Below, one piece after another: positions 1-13,380 of a stretch of 64,000 bases of DNA; the first letter of the stretch is position 1, and each line of letters opens with the position of its first letter. The translations under genes were made by a program, and so were the position numbers. Below the pieces are notes generated by a model. It saw only the letters and a program-made list of their open reading frames with translations. It had not been told where the DNA came from and made no database searches. The DNA comes from Takakia lepidozioides (lineage: Eukaryota; Streptophyta; Takakiopsida; Takakiales; Takakiaceae), in NCBI GenBank assembly GCA_030704615.1, contig CM060732.1:35135053-35199052 (forward strand). The letters are read 5' to 3'.

Positions 1-150
1 GCAAGGTTGGGGTGTGTGTGAATAGGGTTCTAGTGGGAACTGTTCTGCTGAAGTGGTCTATGTATGCTCTTGAATTGCAAGCTACTTAACCCCATTGATA
101 CCGAGGTAATTGATCTTTAATGGTGGCACTCATGATGCTGTCTGAACCAG

Positions 151-3100
151 GTGGCCATGGCAAATAAGACTCTGTCTGCCTCACTTGAGCAGGCAATCTC
201 CATTCCAGTACACAGTGGTCAGGCACGGCATTCCTCTGAGAGTCGAACCAGTGATATCACCTCCCCATGCCCATTGTCGAAGGAGTTGGGCAGAATGGCA
301 AGAGTGCATGCAACACTGATAGTGGCAAGATTGGTGCCATCATTGCTAGAAGAACTGCATCTGTTGCTGCTGCTTTTGAGCTTGGAGCCCACATTGGTTG
401 CACAGCAACCTATTCAGGGTTTGCAGCTCCTGTTTTGCAATGGTGACGATTGTGCAGCTTATGCATGCACAGTCTTGGATCAAGCTGGTCGCATCTTAGA
501 TTGCGGTATGCAAGACGACTACTTTCCAAACTTTGATAGGATGGTGTTTGAACAAAGAAACTAGGACACTTTTCAAACCTGGGCTTAGAATCTGAGGATG
601 TAACATTCCCAAGTGTCACTCCATTATTTATGTCCTGAAAGATTTCAGTAAGGGCTGAGCTTGAATTCAATGGGACGAAATATGTGTTAAAGTTGAGTAC
701 CCTAACCTGAAAGGAAGTTGCACTTTTTGAATGCTGTGAATGGTCCCAGATGCTGAGTGCTCTGTCTGCAGCAGATATTTAAAAATAATTTGTTCTTCAA
801 AGAAGCCATGTTTCTTGATCTTATTGATGAAATAATGAAGGACGTTATGTCCCTCGTTTCATCTTAGACACACTTTTTGACTCTCCCTGAGTAGTGGTTT
901 CTCCCATGTCTCTTTTGCAGTTGGAGAGCATTTACTTCTGGCATTAATTGAGGAACCTGCCATAGCTCGTCATTCCCCCACCCTTCTTGGGCGCCTGAAA
1001 GCCTCTCTGGGTGCCCATCAAGCTGCAGCACTGCGAAGCTTCAAGGCGTATGAGGCTGCAAGTTGTCGCAATGGGGCATTTGAACATTCCCCTAATGGAG
1101 GTGTGCTTAGACCAAGGAGCTGGACAATAGTGGGTCTGCCTGTGTCTCTACCATTTCAGGCTGCCCGTGATTCTCGCAACATCTTCAAGACTCATGTAAC
1201 CTGACAGTAATTTTAACTAAACAAAATTCAAAGGATTGGGGTGGCGGGTAGCATTCTTATGGGTGAAACTCAGTGGATATATTGTATCTGTTAAAAGTTC
1301 TGCTGCTGGAGAGATCATATTTTGGCAGATAAGCACAAAGAGATTTCGAGGGCTTTGAAGCCATTTGTGTCATATACAGGAGGAGCAGAGAGTTTACAAC
1401 AATCGGGAACAGTGTCGTGACCAGTTCTATGCCATTGTCGGGGGGGCAGCATCCACCTACAGTGCCTTTGGCTGGGCTGCCAGTGGCTCTGAGGATCAGG
1501 GATACCGTAAGACAAAAGAGGGGGTGATGCACTTTCTGCAGGTGCTGCTGGTCGAGAACTACCCTTGGTTTGCCGGTAAGTCAGTGGCATTTGTCTTCAG
1601 AGACAGAAAGTAGTCCATAAACCACAACCATAACTACATGCCACATTGGTGGCTACAATGAGGGTGACTTAAACAGCAGCAACACTGGAAAGTTGCTTGT
1701 TTATAGAACAGATTGTATAGACCTGCAACTGGACTCTACACTGGTTGTCGCAGCCCAGTCATAGGTTGGAGAGGGTGGGCCCTTAGTGCCAAGTCAGAAG
1801 TCTTCTTCACCGTGGGAAATTACTGATGTGGTTCCAGAGCGGCTGATCAGATTTTAATGTGCTTCACAGCTATCCAGAGTGGAGTTGTGGTATGGATAGA
1901 GGCTTCATGCCAAGTACTATTGGAGTTTTGAAATCTAATATTCAATGAAGAATTTTCTCTGCAGTGAAGCTGCAATCATCATTCTACCAGAAGATCAAGG
2001 CTGCTTTTCACTTTCATTGTGCTCAGGTTTCTGCTAAAGTAATGGGCTGAAACTGCTTGACAACTGCAGAGGAAGGTTCTCCGGCAAGTTTCTCAGGGAA
2101 TCTGGATTAACAATTAGTCAGCTTTTCTGCATTCAGTTTTAGTTTTATGTGAACCTACAACCTAAGCACAAATCTCAGAAAATGCTGTAGTTTGAGAGTC
2201 CCTGGGAGCAGGCTTATATTTCTCACACGGTTTTGCTTCTGTTGTGCAGAACTGTTTCTCGAGCAAGTTCTTCAGGTGAGCTTATTTGATCTGTTAGGAC
2301 CCTCTTGCCACAATATTCTGAAGCTCATTTTCATTGTGAGAGCAATGAAAACATTCTCCATGTGTCCCCAAATGCTATGGAATATTCACAGGTTCAGACA
2401 GCCTCAAGCGAATGCAATTGTGTTGGCATAACAATGTCAAACTGCAGTCCAGGTGTACAGAATTTTAGCAGTAGTTGAGATGACAATATACTCAACTTAG
2501 GCATGTGATATTGGGTGCTCCTGGTAAACCATCGGCCCTTTTTGTGTGCTAGGCTTCTTCTTGGGGAGAGACAGACCCAAAAGTAACCAGTCTAGCTGGA
2601 CAAGATCCAGCAAAGCTGCAACGACTCCATGATCGACTGACTTCCTCAGGGAGTACTTGTCTTATGGTTGGCATGAATCAAAGCTCCAGTGGTCCAGGTA
2701 GTGGGGAAGATCGACTCACCCTTTCGCCCAACAGCCCTTGGAGCCAGGTGAAAGGCATTGGACAGAGAGTATTTTCATTGAAAACTGGTGGGCCCAATGA
2801 ATGTGTTGCTGCCAAGTCACAGGTTTGAACATTCTCTTCTGCTGTCACCATTATTTGAGCAGTTGCATCTTTTCTGGGAGCAGGTTGAATTTTCTGACCT
2901 GCAATTGGGATTTGAATCTTAGGTCTATTGTCTGTTCTCTTACAGTTGTACTACAGACTTTGGAGCTCTTTGTATTGCATGAGGGTGTTGTCAGTTTGTA
3001 AGCATGCAAGTGAAAGGTTTGTATTGACAATGTCACTTGTGTTACCCAGGCTGTATTATGACTGTACACCCGTCTGCACATTTCGGGAGGTGTTTAAAAT

Positions 3101-6100
3101 TGTTGTCCGAAAAAAATATGTGCATCTTTTGCTGCAATAATGAAAATATGGACTCTATACCTTCCACAGGTTTTGAACAAGGGGAGGAGTTCAGTTGGAT
3201 CTTCCAAGGAGCCAGCTTTGTTCCAGGCCGATGCATGGAGCAGATATTTAGGGTACTTCCCACAAGCGCTGTGGGCTTACATCTGGTTTCTGCAAGCAGC
3301 AGATAGTGATCGCTTGAACACTCAGATGGTCTGGAGCATCAAGGGAAAAATTGTTGTTCTAACAGAGTAATCATCAGCATCTCTCTTTCCATCTATCAAG
3401 ATCCCTTTGTCACTTCTTAATTGCTTCCTTACTGCCTGCCTCAGTGGTTCTGTCATAAGCTTTGTGCTGTTCTCTTCTAGCTTGACTTTGGTATGGTTGG
3501 ATTGTAGTGGCATATATCCTCTTGCAAATTTTGAAGGATGCTATGTTTAGCAGGTTTTTCTTGGATATCCTTGAATTTTAAGTTGTATCCGTTACTTAAC
3601 GTGCACCTCTGTGTACTGGACAACAACGTCAGGCAGGTTCATAATGGTGCTGATAATTATCTAAATTAAGCAACCTAGCCTGTACTTAGCACTTGGAACT
3701 GTGTAACTGTAGTATATATGCACTGCTGCATGGCTTGGCCCTTCAGTGACAGCAATGCTCTTGGTCAATTCAGGATCTTGAAGGGTAGGAGCACATGTCT
3801 CCCCTTAGTATATGGTGTGAATCCTGCAAGAGGACTTACTGTTGAACAGGTTTTGGGTCAGCCAAATATGGATCGCTGTTTTATCACCTGATTGCAAGTC
3901 TCATTTCTATATTACATCCATGTTTTCTGTACTTATTATTACCCAGGCTCATTTGGTTTTAATCATTTGGCCTCAACAAGGCAGATGCTTTTCTTCATTG
4001 GATGCTCATCTCGGTTGCAGGCTTCCTCCCCATTCACGGGATGCAGCAGACATTGGGTCAGGCTTCACACAAAGAGTGCTTGCTCTGAAGGCACTGGCAG
4101 GACTGCTTGGGTAAGCAGCCAAAGTATTCTTGCTTTAAGTATGTATATTTTGACTAAAGTAAGGTTGTACCTAGTACAATCTAGAGCTTCACCATGATTG
4201 TGAAACTAATGAATTTGACGGCTGTGTAAGTTCTGGAATCATGCCCTGTGTGGCACAGCTTGAGCCTGATTTATTCCACTGGGTGGTTCTGAGACAGGTA
4301 TCTCTTTGTCTCTCCAGGAGCTGGTGCCTGGCCACCTGCACAAGCGGGGACATCATGGGACTTGGCAAGATCCGAGCCTCCAATTGATATTGTGACAATT
4401 TTAGGCAAGGCGCGAATTCAGGGGTCCATTCTTCTTAATCTGCCCTGGGTACTGGAATTCCTCCGCTTGCTAAAGGTGTGCACTTTTTACCTGAGTGCTT
4501 GAGGTAGGTAGCCCATAAACCTGATTGAAGTACTCTGCCAACCGGCTCCCTGAACTTTGATGGACACAAGCAACTTCTCTAAGTGAATCTGGCTGGGTAA
4601 AACTTATCTCCCGATCCAAAGTTCTTGGTCAAAGAGCCAGTGCAAGCAATTATTAACCCTCAATGCCCAGTGTCATAGTTTGACTTTTTCAAAATATAGG
4701 ACCCCTGTAGTAATAAAGTGGTGTGACTTTTAGAAAGTTATATTTTTTAAGAACCTGACCGCAGATTACGTGCGTACCTTCCTCCTGCACCCACCTGCCA
4801 GTTTCCAGGTCAATCAGCCCCAGATCCAGAAAACACCACCGTTGCAAGTGGGGCCCATTGGAAAAACATAACTTCCTTTGGCAGTTTTTTAAGATTTGGG
4901 TGGCGGGATCAACTCGGAGATTAGTAGGGTTTCATCCCCTTGGGGATCCCTCATCCAACAAGCCAAAAACAGTCCAATTTGGCCAACTCATGTGGTGCGG
5001 CCACTTGGTCCAACCTGGGCAAACCCCCTCACAATGACCCTCTCACACACGTGTGAAGAAAGCTTAGCATGAAAATGAGAGAATTACCTTCATTGAAACC
5101 TGACCCCCTTGCTTGTGTGATGAGACAACTTTGCTTTAACTTGAAATTAGGGCAATCAGCTGCCAAATCCTGGCAGTCCACGACAGGGGCCATTCTATGG
5201 CACCAATTTCATAAAAATTGAAGCACATCTGAAAATATTTAAATAGACGCTGAAGCCCGGTTTGGGCCTGGGGCATTTAAGGTTTAATGTGCAAACACTG
5301 TAGGATTTTGTCAAAAAGAATCTTTAATCCGAGTAATGATTTTTGCAGGCAGATTGGCAAGCACTCGCGTGCCCTCAGTTTCAGACAGTTCTCTCCACAA
5401 TTCGAGATGTGTATTTGCTGCCAATGCTGGATCCTCGATGTGCCGACTTTGGGGTATGCCAGCTTTGCAGGGATTCACGTGGCCCATAAATATCCATCTA
5501 CATACACTTGAACCATCATCATACCTGATTGCGTAGAATCGGATTGGGTACAAATAGCTTTGTAGAATTATTGCAAAATTTCCAGATCATTGTGGTGAAT
5601 TTACATTGTAGCACCTAACTGAGACATATGAAACAAAATTATTTCTTTGGTTTCAATGGAACTGGGTGATATGATTGGGACATTCCTCTAACCAATCCTC
5701 CATGCTAGTACTGAACGAGAATCCTCTAAGCATATATGCTATTCTGATTTCAGCTAGTCTGTGTGTACCTTGCAGATAGTTGAGAATGACAATATTCTAG
5801 TAGCAATTCTAGCAGCAACCCACAGTACAGGGTAAATGTGCCGAAGTATCTCATTTTAAGGTGGGGATTGCAGGTGGCCAGTATCTGTATTCTAGCTGCC
5901 TTGGATGGATTCTTTGAGTACATGGAACTATCTCCTTGCAACACAAACAGCTGGTCCAAGAAAAGATCATACCCCCTACATTCGGTAGTCAAGGAGCGTG
6001 CTGGCACAAGAGGAATGGAGAGAATGTCACAGTTTGAGCTGCCAGGACAAGAAGAGCACACAGGTTTTGAGGGACTCGACACGATGCTGGGGATTGTGGA

Positions 6101-9100
6101 TATGCGCTATATCCAGCACTGCTGCCCCCTGCTCATGGTGGGAAACTCGTTATATTTCATCTATCCTTTCTTATCTGATTTGTCTGAGGTACCCAACACA
6201 TGTATACAGATGCGTCCTCTGTCTCTTCATCTTGTCTAGTCTAGTTGTATCTTCCCTCCGTCCCCAGTCTTTACCCAACAACCCCCCCTTTCCCTTTTTT
6301 CTTCTTGGTCTTAGCAGGGCATCTGTTGCCTCGAAGGCTATGGCAAACAGAATCTCATGAGGTGTCCTCTCCACGGGTAGTTCACTTGCTGAGTCTGTGC
6401 TGAAATAACCAGCTTTGATTTGGCTCATTATGTCCATTGACACAAGGTTACCCTCTGGTAAGTTTGACGAGCTTTCTTTACAAGTGCTGATATATTAGAA
6501 ACAGGAAAGTAAGTCTGTGGCAGGTGCATCTGCTTCATGCAGGACATTAAGGGTGTTCTAGTGGAAGGAAAGAAGCGCAGGCAACGGCAGCAGGAGCCCA
6601 ATGGGCCTGAAAGCCCCGGACTGTTAAGCACAAGATCCCTCCGGAAGATTACACCTGTTCAGCGCCCATGGCCCTCCCAACCCCTGGACATTTCAGGCAG
6701 TATGATGGTGGGGGATAACCTTTCCTCAAGCAAACTCTCTGCTTCAAAGGAAGACCACCTTAAGTGGATGCTGCAGGTTTGTCTCTATGTGGCTAGTAAG
6801 TCGGGTGTCCCTTTTTTGCTCTAGGGTCTCAGGCTGAGTTCTATAATTGGAAGTAAATGAGGAACGAGTTGTTTTACAGGTTTGTATAAAGTGGTTAATA
6901 CATAGACTACTTCATACATCTTCACAAGGCAAGGATGACTAGTTCTCCCATCGACTAAGTTACAGCAACTCTTGTGGCTGGCTGGCTGGATGGATGTAAT
7001 CACAGCGAACATTTCTGGAGCAAAGACCCCTTTTGCGGAGGGTTGCTGACTTTGTTGTTGACACAGTGGCTAGCAACACAGCACGCGCTGCAGTGCTCAG
7101 GGTGGTGCCACCGGCTCTGCACAATGCCCTCCAAAAGCTGCAGGTTTACTCCCTGGACTCACTGATGGTTCATAACATGAGGTACTGCTCAGTGGAAATG
7201 TCTGTTTCGAGGTGTATACCACTATATTTCTGCTCTGTTTGTGTTTATTTTCTAAAGACAAATTCTGCATGACCAAGTTCTCTTAAAAGTCCAGGGTTGG
7301 GGATGTGTTGATGTAACGGTGTAATGCTCTAAAGCTAGCGATGATCGAGCTCACCACACTGAGAGAGAGGATGTACTCTTAAGACATTTGCCGTAGCCTT
7401 GTGGCCGGAGACTCCGCAGAGAGAGAGAATGTACTCATGAGACGTTTGTCTCACTCCAGTAGTGGGCTTACCTTGGTATAAACAATTGGTTCGGGCTTTT
7501 CAGATTTCCTCTAGAAAGCCCTTCACACAAGCATCAATCTGCTGTGTGTGAGCTGCCCCAGCAATTAGACCCCAACAGGGCCAGGGCTTTAGCCTCTGCC
7601 TTGAGATGTTGAAAGTTGGTGAGCAGAGGTGCAGGGACTACGTTCTTGATGGTCCTGAAGAGGGTCACTCTGTAATGAGAATACCCTGGACATTTGTATC
7701 GGAAATGGATATTGTCTTCAGGCCGCCCGCACATTGGGCCTTGACAATCTCCCTTTCCTCTCTGCATCTGTTTTTTGGTTAAACCCCCTACCTTGAGTCT
7801 AAATTCAGTCTAGTGCCAAGGGTAGGTAGGCCCTTCAGATCATCCTTAAGGTCCTCACCCATGTCACAAACTGGAAACAAGTTCAGGGAGGTTTTATCGT
7901 TTTTGGTTGGACATTCTCTATGCTTCTGACATGGCCTTAGACACTTCAACCTCCAACTCAGCTTCATCTAGCAGAGTCAGTTCTTCCTGCCTAATGAAAA
8001 TCTCCTCTACCTCTTACCGCTACATTTTAGCCTGTTTAACAGGATGGTCTTAAGAGTCGATCATCTTTGGGTATCTGGTATTATTTATGCGATTCAACTG
8101 ACCCACCATCTGACCTTGTACTCATCATGTCGAGAGAGCTCACGCGTGGTATGGCCAACTCGCTATTCTAGAGCACACTGACATGCTCTCTTTGAGCACC
8201 AAAAACTGAATGAATTCTGAAGTGTTAGAATGTTTGGAGTTGGCCTCCCACACGGCAGATGGGTACTCCAAAGTAGGCCTAATGAGGTTGCAAAGCATGT
8301 TCCTTTTTACTTACAGTATTAATCCCTCTGCAGTGGAAAAATGCCTAAAAGCTTTCTGTTGACTGTTTGGACCACTTCTTGTATATGCGCATCCCAGTTA
8401 CATGGACATGGGGCACTAAAGAGATCCCTGTGCTTCCCTGTGCTCCCTTCCTACACATATCTTAGTGTTGAGTTTTCCTCCAGTTGGATCCCCCCCTCCC
8501 TCCCCATGATCATTGAAGGCCACCAACTCTCATTTACTAACATTGGCTTCTAGCCTCCACAGGTCAAAGTACCTCTTTGCACAATCAATCAACTCCTGAA
8601 GATTGGATGGGGATGAGTGAGAGAGAAAAAAACCTCAATCGCCCATATCAGAATACACACCCACAGACGAAGTGCCTCATACAGGTTAGGATAAAATGGA
8701 ACTCTGTATCTGCTTCCTTTTTGGGTGGTACAGACAGGACAGATTGTAGCCTGGGAGGGTTGTGTTACTCTAGGGCAACTCAGAAGGTGCCAGAGGCCCT
8801 TGTGAGGTAGGTTGAGAACCTACCATGAGGAGTCATGCACACATCCAGGGAGAGAGTTATGTATATGGCCACAAATCTTGGCCTCACTTCCTCCATGTTG
8901 GGGTAAGTGGCTGAAATCCCCAGCTGGAAGAAGAGATAGAGAACCAGAGTTGGAAGCTGATTGCCATGGAACAGTAGATCTGCTTGTATAGTAGACTAGG
9001 CTTAAGTCAGCTGCTCTCTTGACTTCCACAATGCAGGTGGTGTTTTCAGGTAATGCCGTGGAGTTAGTAGGGTTGTCTGAATCAGAGGATCGAGAATTGA

Positions 9101-12100
9101 GCACAATTAGAGGTGGCCAGGTGGAGGCAGCAGCAGAACATGTAAGAGTAGGCCACCTTTTGCTTCCCAACTCAGTAGGCCAAGTCATTCTCAGCACCAT
9201 CATGCATGACAGCACTATGTGCTTGACTAGGTTTGCAGCTTAGTTGCAGTGTCAATATTTCTTGTCATGAGAAGAGTATCATTTGGCGAATGTGTGCAGA
9301 TTATTACAACCGCAATCCATGAGGCACTGGCCCCTGCCTTGGAGTACGCAAAAACTTACGCTGCAGAGAGGACGGCAAAGGCACTGGATGCCTTGGCTGA
9401 TCCGGAAGAGCCCTCATTTGTCCTGGGAGTTGCTGCTGGTCTCTTCCCTAACGCCTTCACGGTTTGCCAAATGAATTTGATTTGTATCTTGAATTGATGT
9501 GATATTGATAGGTTGCTAAATGTGTTATTGTCAGCCTCAATACAAGGGTGGCGTCTCCTTAGAATTTTCCCTTTTATATAGACCAGATTTGGGAGATTGG
9601 CAACCGGGATATCTGAATTTCTTCCTGAAGTTCTTTCTTTATGTCAAGACCCTCTGTACCACGAACTAGAGTCCACTGGAGTTCCCCTAATCCAGTTTTG
9701 GGGGTCTAACCAATTTCTCTCTGGGAGCAATCGTGGAGAGGTCTCCTGCACTATGGCAAGATTTACTGGCCTCCTTGAGCTTGAGTCGGCACTCTTCTAT
9801 TTCTCAAAAAGTATCTCTTACCACATTGAGGAGGCCACAAGGCTGCGGCAAACAATGTCTTGAGAGGACACTCTTACACATTGAGGAGTATATTTGGGTC
9901 TCTTTCCCAATAAGAGTAGTTTGGTGGTTTTAAGGTGACTTCAGTTTGCTTACAATCTTCCTGAACCTGCAGGAATAGCAGCAGAGACTGCAGGGTTGGC
10001 AGCTACCCGTAAAGCTCTGGCCAGCATTTCCGGTGAAATCCGTAACCGCATTACAGATGAAGTTGATAGCTGGTGCCGGAAGATGCAGGTGGCTTTGCCA
10101 AATAGGAAAGTTAGAACCTTTTACTCATCTGCGGGGTTAAATCCTCAGATGACAATGGCACAGCAGAACAGTGAAGGGACTACACTAACAGCACACCCAT
10201 CGACAAAGCTTCTATCCTGCTCTATGGCTACTGGGGTTTCTGCAGAGCAATTCACAAAGGGTCATTTTTCTCCATTAGTATCAGAAAGTCTTGAGCCATC
10301 TCTAACAATTAATGTTGAATCTGTCCCTGGAACTGGAATAAGGAGCAAAATAAGTGCTCTTGCATCCAAAGTGCAGGAAACTGAGGATCCAGTTATAAAT
10401 GTTGAGAGGCAGACGTATGTGAGCCCGCAGCATGTTACTGCTGAAACTGGAACTAACTTGAAAATGTGTCAATCCAGCATCTCAGAAGAGGTGGCAAAAT
10501 CTAGTATGGCTGTGAAGCGGCAGCTCTCCTTTTCTCTTAGTGGACTAGAGAGGGAGAGGAGGAGCCCTCGTGCAGGACAACCAGTAAGTGGGCAACCAGC
10601 AAGGGTTTGTATTCATGAACAGGTGAAGACTGCACAGGAGAGGGTGATATGTGATTCAGAAGAATCAGAATCCAGGTGGGATAGGGGCAGGGAGACCAGG
10701 AGTCCAGTGGAGGCAGTGCACAGCCTTCATGGGCATGGCATGGAGACACTCACTAATAATTTAGGGACATTGATAAAGGGCTGTGAAGACTTGGTTAGTG
10801 CTAGTCCAAAGAAATCAATGGGTTGGCAGGAGACGGAGAGGGTGGATACGAATGGTGAACAAGTAATAATCAGGCTCATAAGGGGGAGAAGTTACTCAGA
10901 GAGTGTGAAAACTGGGCAACATATGGTTGCTGCCTCAGAAGTGTGTGCATCTGGAGATCAAGAGAGGGTAACAAACATGCACAAGGAGAGGGCAATGAAC
11001 CAGCAGGAGCTGTTAGAGGGTAAGCCAGTATCACTGGCTTATCGCATAATAGAAGCTTGCCTGAAGGCGCTCAACTGCTGCTCAGCTGAACCCTTTGGAG
11101 ATGAGAATCAGCACTTACTGCGCCATCACCTCGCAGGGGTCTGTGTTGCAATGGAGGGTCTGTTACTCCGCACTCATGGAGGGAGACTGCCAGGGGGCGT
11201 TGATGCACTGATGTTTCAGCGTGGGCCGTATGTACCAAATTGCAGGTAGGTGAGGTCAGATGCATGTTTGCATTTTAGTTTATGTTGAAATTGTTTCCCG
11301 AAGATACTGAACTGGATGATAGCTGTGGCAGTCCATTGAAGGTAGTATACTGCACTGCACAGTCTCTTATGCAGGCATTAGGGAGCTCGTGTTTGGGCCC
11401 CACTTGCAAAGTGCTACAACATAGAGTGAACATGGTGTTACTGTTGCAGATACTCCCTTCTTTCTATTTGTGAAGAGAACCAATCAAAGACATAAGAACA
11501 GCCAATGTTCTGATAGAGGTCGTACTATTTCTGCCCCATGTGATGGCCATGGTTTGTAGTTGGACTCGTTGCACCACCTTTACGCGTCTTGGGTGTGATT
11601 GTCATCTCAGGGTGGGACAACGAGAGGGCATGGTGGCTTCAGGTGATGGTGCGAGTCACCTGCACGGCTGCGGGGAAGCTTCGTGCATTAATACTCAAAA
11701 AAGTGGAGCTGAGGTTCTCAACAGGGAAAGGATTGTGGAGACGGGGTTGGCTCGCTGCACTCTTGCGCTTGCCGTGCAACTTGCCCTTTTGAACCCCTCT
11801 GTATGCTTTGGGTCTAAGTTTGAGACTCTGGAATGCCCGTCATATGCGAGTGGTGAAGCTAGCAGTCGCCAAGATCAAAAGAGTACTTTTCAAGCTGGAC
11901 TCCCCATTATAGACGTCAGTGGGTGTGTTCTAGAGGTCTGGAATGATGAGGTGAAAGTCATCTCTAAGAAGGATCAGCTGGTGCCTCATTTGCGCTTCTT
12001 ATGCAACGTTCCCTGTACCCCGGTGCCAGCATTGGAGTATGAAGATGATAGGGACCTGGGTTCTCAGACACAATGCGGAATTGCTGGTGGAGCTTCTGAC

Positions 12101-12709
12101 AAAGGACTGATGGATGCCCTCATAGCCATGTGGAAAGGATTAGTAGCCCGTGGCATTCTGTCAGTGACTTTTTTAGTTGGAGAGTTACTAGCTGCTTGGA
12201 GGTGGAGGCTGGCCCTTAGGTTGGAGCCATGGCGGGAATCGCCGAGCTCTTGGTTGCACACTGTTCAGCATGGCATGGGAGATGTAGTGGTAGAGTTGAT
12301 GAAAGCCGGCCCGGAATCTTGTCTGAATCAGGTGGAAATACTCCTTCGTATGTTTGTGGTAAATATGTCAAGCAGAAATGAGGAGGAGGGAGATGGTTTG
12401 GGTGCTGCCAGCACCCTCACCAGGGGATTCACAGCAAATGCTAATTTGCTTCCCGTGGAAATTATCTCCAGAAAGGATTTGACTGGTTCAAACACTCCAA
12501 GTACTAAGCAAGAAGCACGGAAGCTTGCTTTGGGGCTGGCTATTCATGTGCTACATTGCTACTCCCTGTCACCAAGAACTCTTGTTGCATTTGATCTGGA
12601 TTCTTGTCACATTCCATTGAGGCAAGATGCTGAGGAGACTTGTTTCAATTCTCTTCATACTGTGGTTGATGCACTTCTCCAAGAGGCAGATAACTTAACT
12701 AAAATTTGA
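151..12709 (+). CDS. Codanin-1-like protein, multi-exon, 5' end outside window
   Basis: I recognise a plant homologue of codanin-1 (CDAN1), the animal protein that binds the histone chaperone ASF1 and forms a complex with CDIN1. Exons with GT-AG borders are seen at about 151-505, 921-1195, 1380-1575, 1965-2026, 2250-2275, 2553-2747, 3170-3252, 4022-4110, 4318-4475, 5349-5453, 5872-6136, 6543-6776, 7006-7143, 9037-9141, 9300-9461, 9973-11245 and about 11,600-12,709 (stop TGA). The most codanin-like stretches are ARLVPSLLEELHLLL (exon 1), VYNNREQCRDQFYAIV (exon 3), PPIDIVTILGK with LPWVLEFLRLLK (4318-4475), RRVADFVVDTVASN (7006-7143), and the helical C-terminal domain. The exon at 9973-11245 holds about 300 polar, low-complexity residues not expected from the animal protein. 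Borders of the two shortest exons (2250-2275, 3170-3252) and the last acceptor are uncertain. The frame is open in every exon, so the gene is probably functional. Confidence 0.82.
7380..8560 (-). mobile_element. LINE 3' debris in codanin intron
   Basis: This lies in the 1.9-kb intron between the exons ending at 7143 and starting at 9037. The minus-strand frame 7767-7534 reads DNIHFRYKCPGYSHYR, with CxxC and H/C spacing, like the zinc-knuckle-like tail of a LINE polyprotein. The same motif recurs on the plus strand at about 26,465-26,520. The stretch around 8440-8490 reads YTYLSVEFSSS, like the YLGVELSS motif that follows the RT domain and is also seen near 27,825. Untranslated blocks at 7383-7540 resemble those at 26,620-26,850. 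Pieces are in mixed orientation and no frame is complete, so this is dead LINE sequence tolerated in the intron. Confidence 0.6.
9830..9885 (+). repeat. Short LINE-tail repeat fragment in intron
   Basis: The block reading GGCCACAAGGCTGCGGCAAA matches, with a few substitutions, the block at about 26,790-26,840 (and a more diverged one near 27,460-27,495), each followed by GTCTT and GAG. It is probably a fragment of the same LINE 3' untranslated region as the debris in the previous intron. Confidence 0.45.
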
Positions 12710-12918
12710 GCACTTTCAAACCATTGCCTGTTTTTGGTGTAGGTTTTTAATGTCAGATATCTGTGTCACCCCCAGCCTCTCTCTCTCTGTCTCTCTCTTC
12801 TGCTTGTCTCCTGTCCTCTAGGAAGCCTATTGACATTGGGTGGACTTGATACGGGAGTACATTAATGTCTCTGTGACTAAATGCCGGCCTTGTGACCTCG
12901 TGTCCTTGTTTGTTTCGA

Positions 12919-12939
12919 CCTGAAGCGCTTTGCTTCAGG
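12919..12939. other. Short perfect hairpin
   Basis: CCTGAAGC and GCTTCAGG are exact reverse complements separated by five bases. It sits about 210 bases after the codanin-like stop codon and upstream of the LINE. It could be part of the gene's 3' untranslated region or the LINE leader; the sequence does not say which. Confidence 0.4.
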
Positions 12940-13380
12940 TAAGGTAGTGCATTGGATTTAGTTGGAAAGCTTGGGGCCTTTCCCTCTTTAGAATATGCCT
13001 ACACGGGCCATTCCCTGCAACTCCCTGGAGTGTGATCTCTGAATGGTAACAAGCGGACTCCTACCGCTTGGGGGCAGCCCCTCCGCCCAAATTGGGCAGT
13101 CGTATGCTCTGTCTAGCATACTCGGCACTTGGGCTCGGGTTGGTTCCTGTGCTTAAACTTATAGCCTGCGAGAACAATTAAGAATTTAGCTCCTATCAAC
13201 ATCAACACTCCTCAGGGTGATCCCTGGGAATTGGTTACTTATGCCAAATCTAGGGCTTCATGTGTAGTTTTTGGGGTGAATCCCAGGATGGACGATGTGT
13301 CCTTTAAAACTACATGCTCTAGCTTAGGCTTGGATTTCATGGCTAATTGGTACCATCACGAGACTTGATAACAGGGTACG

